Of a stretch of 64,000 bases of DNA, positions 33,270 through 43,320 are shown piece by piece. The position numbers and the translations under genes were made by a program. Within the stretch, counting starts at the first letter, position 1; each line of letters opens with the position of its first letter. The notes beneath the pieces were generated by a model that was given only the letters and a program-made list of their open reading frames with translations, was not told the DNA's origin and did no database searches. Source of the stretch: Fibrobacter sp. UWB13 (lineage in GTDB: Bacteria; Fibrobacterota; Fibrobacteria; Fibrobacterales; Fibrobacteraceae); the NCBI RefSeq assembly GCF_900177805.1, contig NZ_FXAX01000001.1, forward strand, positions 310,001-374,000. Direction: 5' to 3'.

Positions 33270-34960
33270 GAGATGTGCGTATAAGTGACTTCGTTTGAAA
33301 GTCTCTTTTCAAAATCTTCCTTGGTCAGCGGCTTGTCGAATAGGAATCCCTGAATAATCGAGCACTTGGCGTTCTGCAAGAAGTCAAGCTGCTTCGAGTT
33401 TTCGACACCTTCCGCAACGACTTCGAGATTGAGCTCGTTGATCATGTTCACCATGTTCTTGATGACAACTTCATCGTGGTACTTTTCATCGCCGATGTGG
33501 TCGAGGAGCGACTTGTCGAGCTTGATGACGTTGACATTCAAGTCCTTGATGGCGGCGAAAGTGGAATAGCCTGTACCAAAGTCATCGATAGAGACGGAAA
33601 TGCCGTGTTGGCGGAGTCCGTTCACGAACTTCTGCATGGCGATTTTGTCTTCAAAATTGGAGGATTCCGTGAGCTCAATTTCAATGAACTTGCTGTCGAT
33701 ATTGAATTCCTTCATGATGTCGAGGATATCTTCGGTCAAGTGCGGGTTGCTCAGATGGTGTCTTGAAAAGTTCGAAGACACGCGGACCGGTTCAATACCC
33801 GTGTCTAGCCAATTGCGGATGTCTTCGCAGACCTTGCGGAATACGTAAAAATCGAGAAGGCAGATGGATGCCTCTTTTTCGAGAATCGGCAAAAATTCGT
33901 TGGGCGGAATGATCTGCCCGTTGCGGTACCAACGTACAAGTGCTTCACAACCGCAGAGCTTCTGGTCCTTGACAGAAACCTTGGGCTGGTAGTAGACGAT
34001 AAATTCCTTGCGGCGTAAAGCCTCGCGGAAAAGAGAGGAAATCTCTTTTTCGTGGTAGGCGTCTTCGAGCATCTTCTTGGTAAAGTAAACGATGTCGTTT
34101 CCCGGATGAATTCTGGATTCGTTCAGCGCTACAGAACTGCAATGCATGATTTCGTTCATGGTGTCCTGAGGCTGGATATCGTAAACGCCAATGCGGCTCT
34201 GTATTGTCAGTGGAATCTGCTGACCTTGCGGTGTAGGGACGGTCACCTTTACCATAGCGAGGTTCTTGACGAACATGTCTCTATTTTCTTTTTTGACAAG
34301 CACAAAGAAGTTGTCGCCACCGAGTCTTGCGATCATTTCGTCATCGTGGCACATTGCCATGACAACGTGCGTAAAGGTGGCAATGCCCATATCGCCAACG
34401 GCGGGGGTCTTGGACTGGTTGATGTACTTGTAGTTCTTAAGGTTGATAAAAAGGCCGCTGAAATTGTGTAGCTTGTTTTTCGCCTTGAGCTCGATACTGT
34501 GGTGGACTAGTTTGGCGGTGTTTGGGGCACCCGTCATTGTATCGGTTTGGCTTGCGTAGTGGACAGCGCTCATGAGGCGAGAGCGACCGAGAATGATGAA
34601 CATGTCATCGCTGATAAGCTTTACAGCCTGTAACTCAGGATTGGTAAACTTGTGTCCTTTTTTTGCGTGGATTTCGACGGTTGCCATGCCATTTTCTCCC
34701 GTCCGGTAAGTCTGGATGAGCGGCATGGATTCGCGACCATTGGGGTCTTCGTAAATTATTCTTTCTTCATTTAAACCGTTTCTTGCAATGATGGAACTAG
34801 GAGCTATAAGTTTAAGTTTGATAAAACCGATGCTTAGAATATTGCAGATTGGAGGAATGGCTGCACTGACGCGCTTGCTCATTGCGACCATATCTGGAAT
34901 ATTATCTAAAATCGCATCCCTAAAATCTTTATAAACACTACTGAAAATGACGTAGTCCAT
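33266..34960 (-). CDS. Cyclic-di-GMP phosphodiesterase with degenerate GGDEF and intact EAL domain
   Basis: 564 residues. N-terminal 140 residues: a sensory region (GAF-like by position, not proven). The GGDEF domain has GGDNF (in RLGGDNFFVLV) instead of GGDEF and probably makes no c-di-GMP. The EAL domain (about 305-560) is complete: CEALVRW, NFSRHHL, EIELTESS, SIDDFGTGYSTF, IKLDKSLL, AEGVENSKQL and QGFLFDKPL. It should hydrolyse c-di-GMP in the cytoplasm. AAGGGG precedes the ATG at 34960. Stand-alone gene. Confidence 0.88.
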   Translation of the reverse strand: MDYVIFSSVYKDFRDAILDNIPDMVAMSKRVSAAIPPICNILSIGFIKLKLIAPSSIIARNGLNEERIIYEDPNGRESMPLIQTYRTGENGMATVEIHAKKGHKFTNPELQAVKLISDDMFIILGRSRLMSAVHYASQTDTMTGAPNTAKLVHHSIELKAKNKLHNFSGLFINLKNYKYINQSKTPAVGDMGIATFTHVVMAMCHDDEMIARLGGDNFFVLVKKENRDMFVKNLAMVKVTVPTPQGQQIPLTIQSRIGVYDIQPQDTMNEIMHCSSVALNESRIHPGNDIVYFTKKMLEDAYHEKEISSLFREALRRKEFIVYYQPKVSVKDQKLCGCEALVRWYRNGQIIPPNEFLPILEKEASICLLDFYVFRKVCEDIRNWLDTGIEPVRVSSNFSRHHLSNPHLTEDILDIMKEFNIDSKFIEIELTESSNFEDKIAMQKFVNGLRQHGISVSIDDFGTGYSTFAAIKDLNVNVIKLDKSLLDHIGDEKYHDEVVIKNMVNMINELNLEVVAEGVENSKQLDFLQNAKCSIIQGFLFDKPLTKEDFEKRLSNEVTYTHIS

Positions 34961-35099
34961 TTTCGCCCCTTAAAGTCCACACTTTATACACCAATTGAGT
35001 GCTCTAAATGTAAATAAAATTTTTTGGAAAGGGTAAAAAAAAGTTAATATAACACATTTTTTTTAGTCCATTTTAGAGCGCGTGATTTTGATTACAACG

Positions 35100-36347
35100 T
35101 TAGTGGATTGGTGGGAAGAATATGTAAGCGATAATGATGGCTGCAATGACTCCGACGGCATCCGCAATCAAGGCGCAAGTGACGGCGTGGCGGGTCTTTT
35201 TAACGCCCACGGAACCGAAATACACAGCAATGATATAGAATGTTGTATCGGCTGCACCTTGGAACATGCAACTGAGGCGGCCTGCAAAGCTATCCGGACC
35301 GAGATTCTTCATGGCGTCGATCATCATGCCACGGGCACCGCTACCGCTGAGGGGCTTCATAAGGGCTGTGGGGAGGGCCGGAACAACGTCATTCCCGACT
35401 CCAATAAGTCCAAGCAAAGCCGAGATGCCATTCATGACAAGGTCCATCGCACCGCTTGCGCGGAACACGGCGACACCCACGAGAATCGCGACAAGGTTCG
35501 GGATAATCATTACGGCGGTGTTGAATCCTTCCTTGGCGCCTTCGACAAACGCTTCGTATGCCTGGACTTTCTTGTAGCAGGCAAGTCCGAGGAATGCAAC
35601 GATGACGCCAAACAATACAAGACCGCTAATAAAAAGGCTTGTCGTGCCGAGTGCTTCGGCGGTAAGGTGGCTAAAGTAGAACATCACGGCGATAACGCAG
35701 GCACTAATGCCGCCAAGCCACATCACGGTTACAGGGTCCTTGAGCTTGATTTTCTGGAAAAAGCTGAGTGCGAAAATGCCTGCGATAGTGCTGAAGAAAG
35801 TCGAGAGGAGAAGCGGGAGGAACACGTCACTTGGGTTTGCTGCGCCGAGCTGTGCGCGGTAAGTCATGATGCTAACAGGAATTAACGTTAGTCCGCTTGC
35901 GTTCAAGACGAGGAACATGATTTGCGAATCGCTTGCGACAGTCTTGTCATCGTTCGGGTTCAAGTCCTGGAGCTGCTTCATGGCTTTGAGGCCCATCGGG
36001 GTTGCCGCATTGTCGAGCCCGAGCATGTTCGCGCTGATGTTCATGAGCATGGTGCCCACAACCGGATGGCCCTTCGGGATTTCGGGGAAAAGCCTTGAGA
36101 AAAGCGGCTGCACGATTTTTGCCAAAATCTGGACGGCGCCTGCCTTTTCTCCGATTTTCAAGATGCCGAGCCACAAGCTCAAAATGCCTGTGAGACCAAG
36201 AGCAATTTCGAACGCCGTCTTGGACATGTCGAAAGCGCCGAGAATGGCCTTGTTGAAAATGCCGGTATCGCCGAAAGCAAGCCACTGGACGATGCATGCG
36301 ATAAATGCACCGAAGAAAAACACGAGCCAAATTACATTTAAAACCAT
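35100..36347 (-). CDS. Fused SpmA-SpmB nucleoside-recognition-domain membrane protein
   Basis: 415 residues. Two halves joined: an SpmA-like half with PVVGTMLMNISANMLGLDNAATPMGLKAM, and an SpmB-like half from about 235 with GAKEGFNTAVMIIPNLVAILVGV and GADTTFYIIAVYFGSVGVKKTRH. Both contain the FeoB/nucleoside-transporter gate fold. Function is unclear outside spore formers, where the separate proteins affect spore-core dehydration; this organism shows no sporulation genes here. There is no ribosome-binding site, and TACATT lies 6 bases before the ATG (leaderless candidate). Confidence 0.88.
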   Translation of the reverse strand: MVLNVIWLVFFFGAFIACIVQWLAFGDTGIFNKAILGAFDMSKTAFEIALGLTGILSLWLGILKIGEKAGAVQILAKIVQPLFSRLFPEIPKGHPVVGTMLMNISANMLGLDNAATPMGLKAMKQLQDLNPNDDKTVASDSQIMFLVLNASGLTLIPVSIMTYRAQLGAANPSDVFLPLLLSTFFSTIAGIFALSFFQKIKLKDPVTVMWLGGISACVIAVMFYFSHLTAEALGTTSLFISGLVLFGVIVAFLGLACYKKVQAYEAFVEGAKEGFNTAVMIIPNLVAILVGVAVFRASGAMDLVMNGISALLGLIGVGNDVVPALPTALMKPLSGSGARGMMIDAMKNLGPDSFAGRLSCMFQGAADTTFYIIAVYFGSVGVKKTRHAVTCALIADAVGVIAAIIIAYIFFPPIH

Positions 36348-36389
36348 GGCTCAAATGTAAGAAAAAAATAGCAGGTGGTGCGCCGTTCC

Positions 36390-37049
36390 CTATATGCTCA
36401 CAGCCGCAATTTCCATGCCATCTTCCAGCGTGTGGATGCTGAATTTGGCATGGGCAGGCTCGCTTCCATTGGCGGGCGTACTTTCGTACAGTCCGAATGT
36501 CGGCGGGTTCCCGCCTTTTGGGAGGCTCGTCGAGCCGGGATTCACGAGAAGCACATTGCGGAAGTTCTTTTCGAGCATCCAAATGTGCGTGTGACCGTAC
36601 AGATACACATCAATTTGCGGTTTTTGCGGAACCTCGGCTTCTGGCTGCGTGGACAGCGCTGAGGATTGCGCCGCACCCGTAGATTCAATGGCGTTTAGCG
36701 CATCCCTCGGGAAACATTCCGGCATAAAGATGTGCCCATGACTCATGAACAAGTGGAAACCGCAATCTTCAACGACCTTGTATTCGTTTTCGATGGGGAA
36801 GTCGAGCATCATCAAGTCGACATCGGCATCGCAGTTGCCGCGGACAGCGACAATGCGGTCTTTGTACGGCGCAAGCGCTTCGACGACTTGCATCGGGCCG
36901 TGTCCTGCCGGGAGCGGGTTTCGCGGACCATGATAGAGCGTATCGCCGAGCAAGAAAATCTTGTCGCAGTTGAACTTTTCAAAGAACGAGAGCGCCTGCC
37001 TTGCTGCCAAGGCAGAACCATGAATATCGGAGAGAATTAATGCGCGCAT
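36390..37049 (-). CDS. YfcE/MJ0936-type metallophosphoesterase
   Basis: 219 residues from the ATG at 37049 (AGGAG 5-6 bases upstream); a longer frame to 37106 overlaps the previous gene. Calcineurin-like metal sites: LSDIHGS, LLGDTLYHG, RGNCD, FMSHGH, YGHTH. A short Ser/Thr/Glu-rich insert (about 135-160, STGAAQSSALSTQPEAEVP) is probably a surface loop. Phosphodiesterase with broad activity in E. coli YfcE; the natural substrate is unknown. It lies 8 bp behind the large lipoprotein gene in one operon. Confidence 0.9.
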   Translation of the reverse strand: MRALILSDIHGSALAARQALSFFEKFNCDKIFLLGDTLYHGPRNPLPAGHGPMQVVEALAPYKDRIVAVRGNCDADVDLMMLDFPIENEYKVVEDCGFHLFMSHGHIFMPECFPRDALNAIESTGAAQSSALSTQPEAEVPQKPQIDVYLYGHTHIWMLEKNFRNVLLVNPGSTSLPKGGNPPTFGLYESTPANGSEPAHAKFSIHTLEDGMEIAAVSI

Positions 37050-37057
37050 TGTGACTC

Positions 37058-40000
37058 CTACTTTACCGTAATCATCGGGCTGGTTTCGCTCAACAAATAA
37101 TTCCATTCTTCACGAATTTTGTCGTATTCGGTCGGATCGGCATAGAGCGCAAACGTGGTCCACTTGATGCCGCTAGAGGTCTTGGACTTCGGCTGCTTTT
37201 CAAAGCTCACGTAATCCGGGGCGCGGTTGAGCGGCTTTGCTTCGGTGAGCGATACCGAGTGTCCGCTAGCCGTCTTGATGTTCAGCTTGAAGCTGAACTG
37301 CGTTTCGTGCGGCATACGGATGGGGTGGTGGCGCTTGGCGACCTTCGGAAGCTTGAAGAGGCTACGTTCCCACACGTTCGGGAAGCGTCCCTTGAGCTCG
37401 GAACCGCCCTGACCAAAGTAACCCTTGGAAAGGTAAGTGTTCACGATGATGAGCGGCTTGTTGAACTGGTCGAGATTCTGGATGCGGATGTTGCCGATGC
37501 TCACGTCCGGCACGCCAGAGGCAAGGAACTGTTCCAAGAGCTTTTCCTGATCCTTGACATCGCGACCAAAGAACTTGTTACGGATGGCACTGGCGAACTT
37601 GCCCTGGAGCTGTACGGAATCGCGGAATTCGCATTCGCCATTAGCACCGATGAACAAGTCGTGCTGGATTGCAATCTGGTGTTCCTGATTGTCTTCGAGA
37701 ATCGGAGTTGTGACCACATGGCTCTGGTCTCCGTCAATTACGAGTGCAACCTTGCCTTCCATGTCGAGCGGAACCGGGCGGTCATTGCCCGTCTTGTCGG
37801 TAGCGTCGACCCAGCGTTCGCTAATCTTCCCTTGCTTCGGGATGTAGAGGATCATGTGGTTGAACTGCTGGATGGTTGGCAAGTGCGAGAAACCTTCTTC
37901 CGTGAGGTGGATGGCGGTGAGGTAGCTCTTCACGCCAATCGCTTCGAGCATATCCTTGAGCAAAAGTGCCATGTCCTTGCAGTCGCCGCGGTGTTCCTTG
38001 AGCGTGACTTCTGCGGTTTGCGGAATCAGGCTGTGACCGCCGAATCGTACGTCGCGGTAGCGGATGTCTTGACGTACAAAGTTGATAATAGCCTTGACCG
38101 CTTCATCACCAATCTTGTTGCCACGCACTTCAAATGCCTGTTCGCGAACCTTGACCGCCTTCTTGAACTGGTGGCTGATGAGGTTCTGGTAATCATCACC
38201 GACGTCACGCCATTCCTGCTTGCCTGTGAGCATGAGGCCTGCACCGAAGTCGCGGTACACCGGCATGTAAAGTTCCTTGCGGACAATGACCGGGTTTTCA
38301 ATCTTCCATTCGATACCACCCTTGATCGGTGTCTTCTGGAGCGGGCCGTATTCTTCGGTGACAAAGCGAGTCGTGTCGGCATAAATGCGGAAAATGGATT
38401 GTCCGACAGGCACATCGCGGCTGCTTTCGTAGTTCGTGTACGGAATCATGCCCTTGTTTTCGAGATTCGTGCGGCTGAACTGCATGTAGATAAAGTCACC
38501 CGGAGCAAGTTCCGAAAGCGGGAAGTGTGCTGTCTGGCTTTCGTTACCACCGCCAATTTCAGTTGCATATGTAATATAGGCTCCATTGAGTGTTGCCTTC
38601 TGCTTGAGCTTCCAGTTGCTGTCGTAAACTTCGAGCGCGTTCAAGAAGATGCGGTCATAGCCCGGCAAAAAGTCAAACGTGAATTCACGATAAATGGCGG
38701 CACCGCGCTGGTCCAAAACTTCGAGGAGCATTTCTTCGCTGCGGACCCAGTTGGCGTTCTTTTCTGCCTTGAGAGATTCCTTCTGGTAATGGATCACGGC
38801 AGGGAAGTCTCCTTCCGTGGCGGTCTTCTTGGCTTGCGGGCTGAGGAGCGTCTTTAAGTCTGCCGTGCGTTCTTCAACAGGTGTAATCGGCTTTTGGAGC
38901 GTACGGTTGTCTGCCTTGCCGAGGTAAGCCTTCGTGGCAGAGAGGAAACTCTTGGCATCTTCGTTATCCGGCTTGAGAGCGAGTGCCTTGGTAAGAGCCT
39001 TTTCTGCATCGCGGTAATTGCGGCTGTAGAACAAAATCTTGCCGTGCATCGTCCATACTTTATAATCGTTCTTTGCCTTGGCGAGCGTTTCGTCGCTGAT
39101 GGCGCGGGCTTCTTCGTAGCGTCCGAGGAACATCAATGCGTCCATGAGCGTTTCGCCGAGTTCCTTGCTCATACCAAAGCGACCGCGGATGCCGTACAAG
39201 ATGTCGACGGCTTCGGCGTACTGGTCAAGGCCCATGTAAGTCTTAGCGAGGTAAACGCCCAGGCGGGAACTCGGCTGTGTATCGAAAAGTCTCTGCACCA
39301 CGATGAGGGACTGGTGGCGCTGTCCCAAGCCCCAGAGGGCATCGCTCAAGTTGATGACGTATTCCGGATTGTTTGGTGTGTAGCGGAGGGCCGCTTCGGC
39401 GCATTCGCGGGCGTGGCCGTAGTCGAAGAGGGCTTCGTACATTTCGCCGAGAATGGAGAGCAACTTGCCGTTCTTGCGGACGAGATCCATTTGGCTTGTG
39501 AAATAGCTGATACCCGGACCGTAAAGTTCCTTCATCTGGTACACGAAACCACAGTTAATTAAATAGAGCGGTTCTTCCGGATCCATCTTGTTCGCGCGTT
39601 CAAAGTAGCTGAGGGCGACAAACGGCTGGTCTTCGAGCAAGCGGAGGATACCGACCTGGCTCATGACTGCTGCGTTGAACTTGTTTTGCTTCTTTTGGGC
39701 TTCTGCGTCGCTTGCCATTTTCGGTTTTTCACCGACTTTGAGCCCGCTAATGGCGTTCTTCATCACAGACGCGTATTTCTTCTTGTTGATGCCCTGCGTC
39801 CAGGTGGCAATCAAGATGCCGCGTCCGTTGTCGTAGAAATATCTACCTGTATAATAGAAGTCGTATTTATTGACGATGTGGGTGAGGGTGAATTCCTGGG
39901 CGTAGCGGTCACCGACCTTGACGCGCTGGACTTCAAAACTTGCTTCGTTCATGGAAAGTCCAAGACGGCTTAAAAGTACTTTGAACATATCCTGTTGTCC

Positions 40001-40867
40001 GACTTCGTCACCCGGGACAATCGCTCCGTACACAAAAAGCGAGATGTCTTCTTTTTTGTTGCTGAGCACCAAGTCCGGGTCTTCGTTCTGACGGGCAACA
40101 CTGGCCCAGGTGTGCCAAAGCGTATCGCTTGTGCTCCAGGAATAGCCGAGATCTGCACTAGCATGCTGCATGATGCGTTCGGCAGAGAGTTCCGAAACTT
40201 CTTCTTTCACGACGTCTTTCAGCTTGAATGTGGCAAAGAAGTCTTTCCATTCTTGCTTGAGGTCACCTGCGGGGAGCTGAGTGTCTGTTGCGGCGAGCGT
40301 AAGTGTAAAGATGCGATTCCCGGCGCCAATCACGAGGCCGACGGCTTCGTAAGGAGTGTCATAACGCTTGCCTGCCACGTCAAAGAATGCGCCGGTCGTG
40401 CCAAAAGCTTCTTCCGGGTAGGTCTCGGCGAGTGTTGCCTTCTTGCCGCTCGATTCGAACGACTGCATTTCGATTTGAGCGCGGTCCATGAGGCGGAGCG
40501 GTTCGCCTTCGGGGAGGGTAACTTCCACGAGGACGGCGCGGCGTCCGGTCTTCGGATTATAAAATTCGTAAGGGGCGTTGTCTTCACCGCCGATAATTGT
40601 CCAACCGTTGTCGGGGGCGGTAAATGTGTAACCGCTCGTTTCGATGGTGCCGCCGGTGGCGACTGTGGCTGGTGCTTCTTCGGTAACATAATCGACTTCG
40701 GAGGATTCTTCGTCGTACGAATTATCTTCTGCGGAACCCGAAACTTCTGTTGCGGGGGAGGTGTTTACATCGGGAGTGTTTCCCGCGCAAGAAAACAAGA
40801 AAAAAAGCCCGAAAGCAACAGTCAGGCGGGCAAGCAAATTCTCTTTTTTTACAAACGAATAACGCAT
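37058..40867 (-). CDS. Giant lipoprotein with TPR repeats, DUF3857 and transglutaminase-like domain
   Basis: 1269 residues. A lipoprotein signal peptide ends at FLFSCAGN (Cys about 27) and an acidic linker follows. Residues about 60-390 hold two beta-rich domains, residues about 400-660 TPR repeats (PEEPLYLINCGFVYQMKELY, YEEARAISDETLAKAKNDY). DUF3857 then occupies about 690-930. A transglutaminase fold carries a plausible Cys-His-Asp triad: Cys in HRGDCKDMALLL, His in QQFNHMILYIP, Asp in RWVDATDKTG. It should be periplasmic or outer-membrane-anchored, and either a protease/crosslinker or a peptidoglycan-related enzyme. The ribosome-binding site is weak. No firm function. Confidence 0.8.
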   Translation of the reverse strand: MRYSFVKKENLLARLTVAFGLFFLFSCAGNTPDVNTSPATEVSGSAEDNSYDEESSEVDYVTEEAPATVATGGTIETSGYTFTAPDNGWTIIGGEDNAPYEFYNPKTGRRAVLVEVTLPEGEPLRLMDRAQIEMQSFESSGKKATLAETYPEEAFGTTGAFFDVAGKRYDTPYEAVGLVIGAGNRIFTLTLAATDTQLPAGDLKQEWKDFFATFKLKDVVKEEVSELSAERIMQHASADLGYSWSTSDTLWHTWASVARQNEDPDLVLSNKKEDISLFVYGAIVPGDEVGQQDMFKVLLSRLGLSMNEASFEVQRVKVGDRYAQEFTLTHIVNKYDFYYTGRYFYDNGRGILIATWTQGINKKKYASVMKNAISGLKVGEKPKMASDAEAQKKQNKFNAAVMSQVGILRLLEDQPFVALSYFERANKMDPEEPLYLINCGFVYQMKELYGPGISYFTSQMDLVRKNGKLLSILGEMYEALFDYGHARECAEAALRYTPNNPEYVINLSDALWGLGQRHQSLIVVQRLFDTQPSSRLGVYLAKTYMGLDQYAEAVDILYGIRGRFGMSKELGETLMDALMFLGRYEEARAISDETLAKAKNDYKVWTMHGKILFYSRNYRDAEKALTKALALKPDNEDAKSFLSATKAYLGKADNRTLQKPITPVEERTADLKTLLSPQAKKTATEGDFPAVIHYQKESLKAEKNANWVRSEEMLLEVLDQRGAAIYREFTFDFLPGYDRIFLNALEVYDSNWKLKQKATLNGAYITYATEIGGGNESQTAHFPLSELAPGDFIYMQFSRTNLENKGMIPYTNYESSRDVPVGQSIFRIYADTTRFVTEEYGPLQKTPIKGGIEWKIENPVIVRKELYMPVYRDFGAGLMLTGKQEWRDVGDDYQNLISHQFKKAVKVREQAFEVRGNKIGDEAVKAIINFVRQDIRYRDVRFGGHSLIPQTAEVTLKEHRGDCKDMALLLKDMLEAIGVKSYLTAIHLTEEGFSHLPTIQQFNHMILYIPKQGKISERWVDATDKTGNDRPVPLDMEGKVALVIDGDQSHVVTTPILEDNQEHQIAIQHDLFIGANGECEFRDSVQLQGKFASAIRNKFFGRDVKDQEKLLEQFLASGVPDVSIGNIRIQNLDQFNKPLIIVNTYLSKGYFGQGGSELKGRFPNVWERSLFKLPKVAKRHHPIRMPHETQFSFKLNIKTASGHSVSLTEAKPLNRAPDYVSFEKQPKSKTSSGIKWTTFALYADPTEYDKIREEWNYLLSETSPMITVK

Positions 40868-41015
40868 AATAATCTCGGGATAAATTGTTTAACACTCTAA
40901 TTTTAGAAAAATAGGGTAGGACAAAGTAGCGCTTTGCGATACAAACAAGAATAATCTTATTATCCTTTCTTAATCTTTACATTGCAAACATGTGTTAGAT
41001 TTGGCTAATAAAAAG

Positions 41016-41031
41016 GTGAGGCTAACCTCAC
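41016..41031. other. Hairpin in the gap between the giant lipoprotein gene and gapA
   Basis: GTGAGG-CTAA-CCTCAC, followed on the minus strand by CTTTTTATT, so it could end an unidentified minus-strand transcript or attenuate the lipoprotein gene. Apart from this and AT-rich promoter-like sequence before gapA, I see nothing in 40868-41200. Confidence 0.35.
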
Positions 41032-41185
41032 ATGGCGGTCTTAACCCGTTTGAATGTTTTCAGACCCCAAAAATAGGCTCCCAAATCTCTTTTTTTTCGA
41101 TTATTACTACACAAAAACTTTGATTTTTTGTATCTTTCCAGCCAGCAAAGCTCCACCACTAGGTGGGTAGCAATTTCAACAATAA

Positions 41186-42250
<1,065 letters not shown>

Positions 42251-42335
42251 TTAAAGTTTAACTAGTGTTAGTGGTGTGGGCGTAACCGCTTAAAAGCAAA
42301 TTGTTTCCCACACCTCCGCTAAAAAAGCTTTTGGA

Positions 42336-42364
42336 CCTCGCCACCCGGCGGGGTTCTTTTTTTT
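42336..42364 (+). terminator. Terminator of gapA
   Basis: Stem CCTCGCC/GGCGGGG (one G-T pair) followed by TTC and a run of eight T. A longer imperfect hairpin (GTGTGGG with CCCACAC) precedes it. Confidence 0.88.
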
Positions 42365-42368
42365 GCAT

Positions 42369-42512
42369 TGTCACTCCGGATTTATTTTCTTTGACCACTT
42401 GCGCTTTAGCGCTTATGTGGGCATGATCCGCGAATGGAGACGGGGTCGCCATTTTCTGAGAATCAGCAGTCCGTCATCCTGAGCGGAACGTAGTGGAGTC
42501 GAAGGATCCAGT
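42369..42512. repeat. Two dispersed repeats after gapA
   Basis: 42369-42445 matches the repeat at 28551-28632 (CATGATCCGCGAATGG core). 42472-42512 is a CGTCATCCTGAGCG...GAAGGATCCAGT copy like that in ligA, followed by TTATTTCTCGA, a string also seen before the kinase and rmuC promoters. I see no gene in 42251-42532. Confidence 0.65.
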
Positions 42513-42532
42513 TATTTCTCGACTTTACTGGA

Positions 42533-43309
42533 TCACAATGTCACTTCTTTCAGAAAATCCGCTTTGAGCTTGGAAAGGAGTGTTGCCGCTTTTCGCTTTT
42601 CTTTGCGCATATTGCGATTGCGGAATAGCGTCCAAATAACGCTTGGGTGGTGGAGTGCAAATGGCACGGACGCTTCGGCGCCAAAAGCTTTAGACAAGAT
42701 AATTGCGATGGACTTGAGGTCGCGCATTCCCGCGAGATCGTGCGCATCTTTGCAACCGTTTCCTGCTACACTCTCAGCTTCATCGCTTGTTGCTTGTGCG
42801 ACGAGGTACGGCACGGAGAACATTTTGCCACCGGCATGCATCATGCGGAGCGTGAAGTCTGCAAGCCTTGCGTATTCTGGGAGTGTCGTGTCAAACCCGC
42901 CGGTACGCTGGATAATGCGCCGAGAAAACACGGCGAGGAACGGGTGCGGAGCGGCGACATAGCGCAATGGTGCATTCTCGTCGATCTCTACAAAGCCGGA
43001 ACCTTTAGCGGCAGGCTTTAACAAATAACCGCCTAAAAATTTTCCTTTGTCTGTACGGATTCTTGGTGCGAACGCATCCACCATCGGGAACCCGTCCGTT
43101 ACTTCTGCAACGTTGTTCAAAAACTGGCGGTCTATCTTGATGCTTGGGTGGGCAAAAACAACCCATTCCCCTTCAATCTCATCGAGGTGCTTATTCCAGT
43201 CGTTGGTAAAGAACCAGCCGAGTTCTGGGTCCGTGAATGGTGGTTGGGGGAGTGTTCCTTGCGTTTCGTCAAAGTTTTCGCTAAAAACAAAAACGTCGAA
43301 CTGCCGCAT
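42533..43309 (-). CDS. GT-A-type glycosyltransferase-like protein
   Basis: 258 residues. The pattern GEWVVFAHPSIKIDRQFLNNV (strand ending near the usual DxD place, but without a DxD), followed by FLAVFSRRIIQRTGGFDTTLPEYARLADFTLRMMHAGGKMFSVPYLVA, matches the second half of family 2 glycosyltransferases. The N-terminus is shortened and the DxD is replaced by HPS, so it may be catalytically altered or a non-enzymatic relative. Its start lies 11 bp after the stop of the PorV-like gene (AAAGG ribosome-binding site), so the two are co-transcribed. Confidence 0.6.
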   Translation of the reverse strand: MRQFDVFVFSENFDETQGTLPQPPFTDPELGWFFTNDWNKHLDEIEGEWVVFAHPSIKIDRQFLNNVAEVTDGFPMVDAFAPRIRTDKGKFLGGYLLKPAAKGSGFVEIDENAPLRYVAAPHPFLAVFSRRIIQRTGGFDTTLPEYARLADFTLRMMHAGGKMFSVPYLVAQATSDEAESVAGNGCKDAHDLAGMRDLKSIAIILSKAFGAEASVPFALHHPSVIWTLFRNRNMRKEKRKAATLLSKLKADFLKEVTL

Positions 43310-43320
43310 GTCTTGAACCT

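Noticed and set aside
37259-38857. 532-codon plus-strand open frame inside the giant lipoprotein gene
   Set aside because: Antisense shadow of a gene with lipobox, TPRs and a transglutaminase triad; no ribosome-binding site or recognisable domain.
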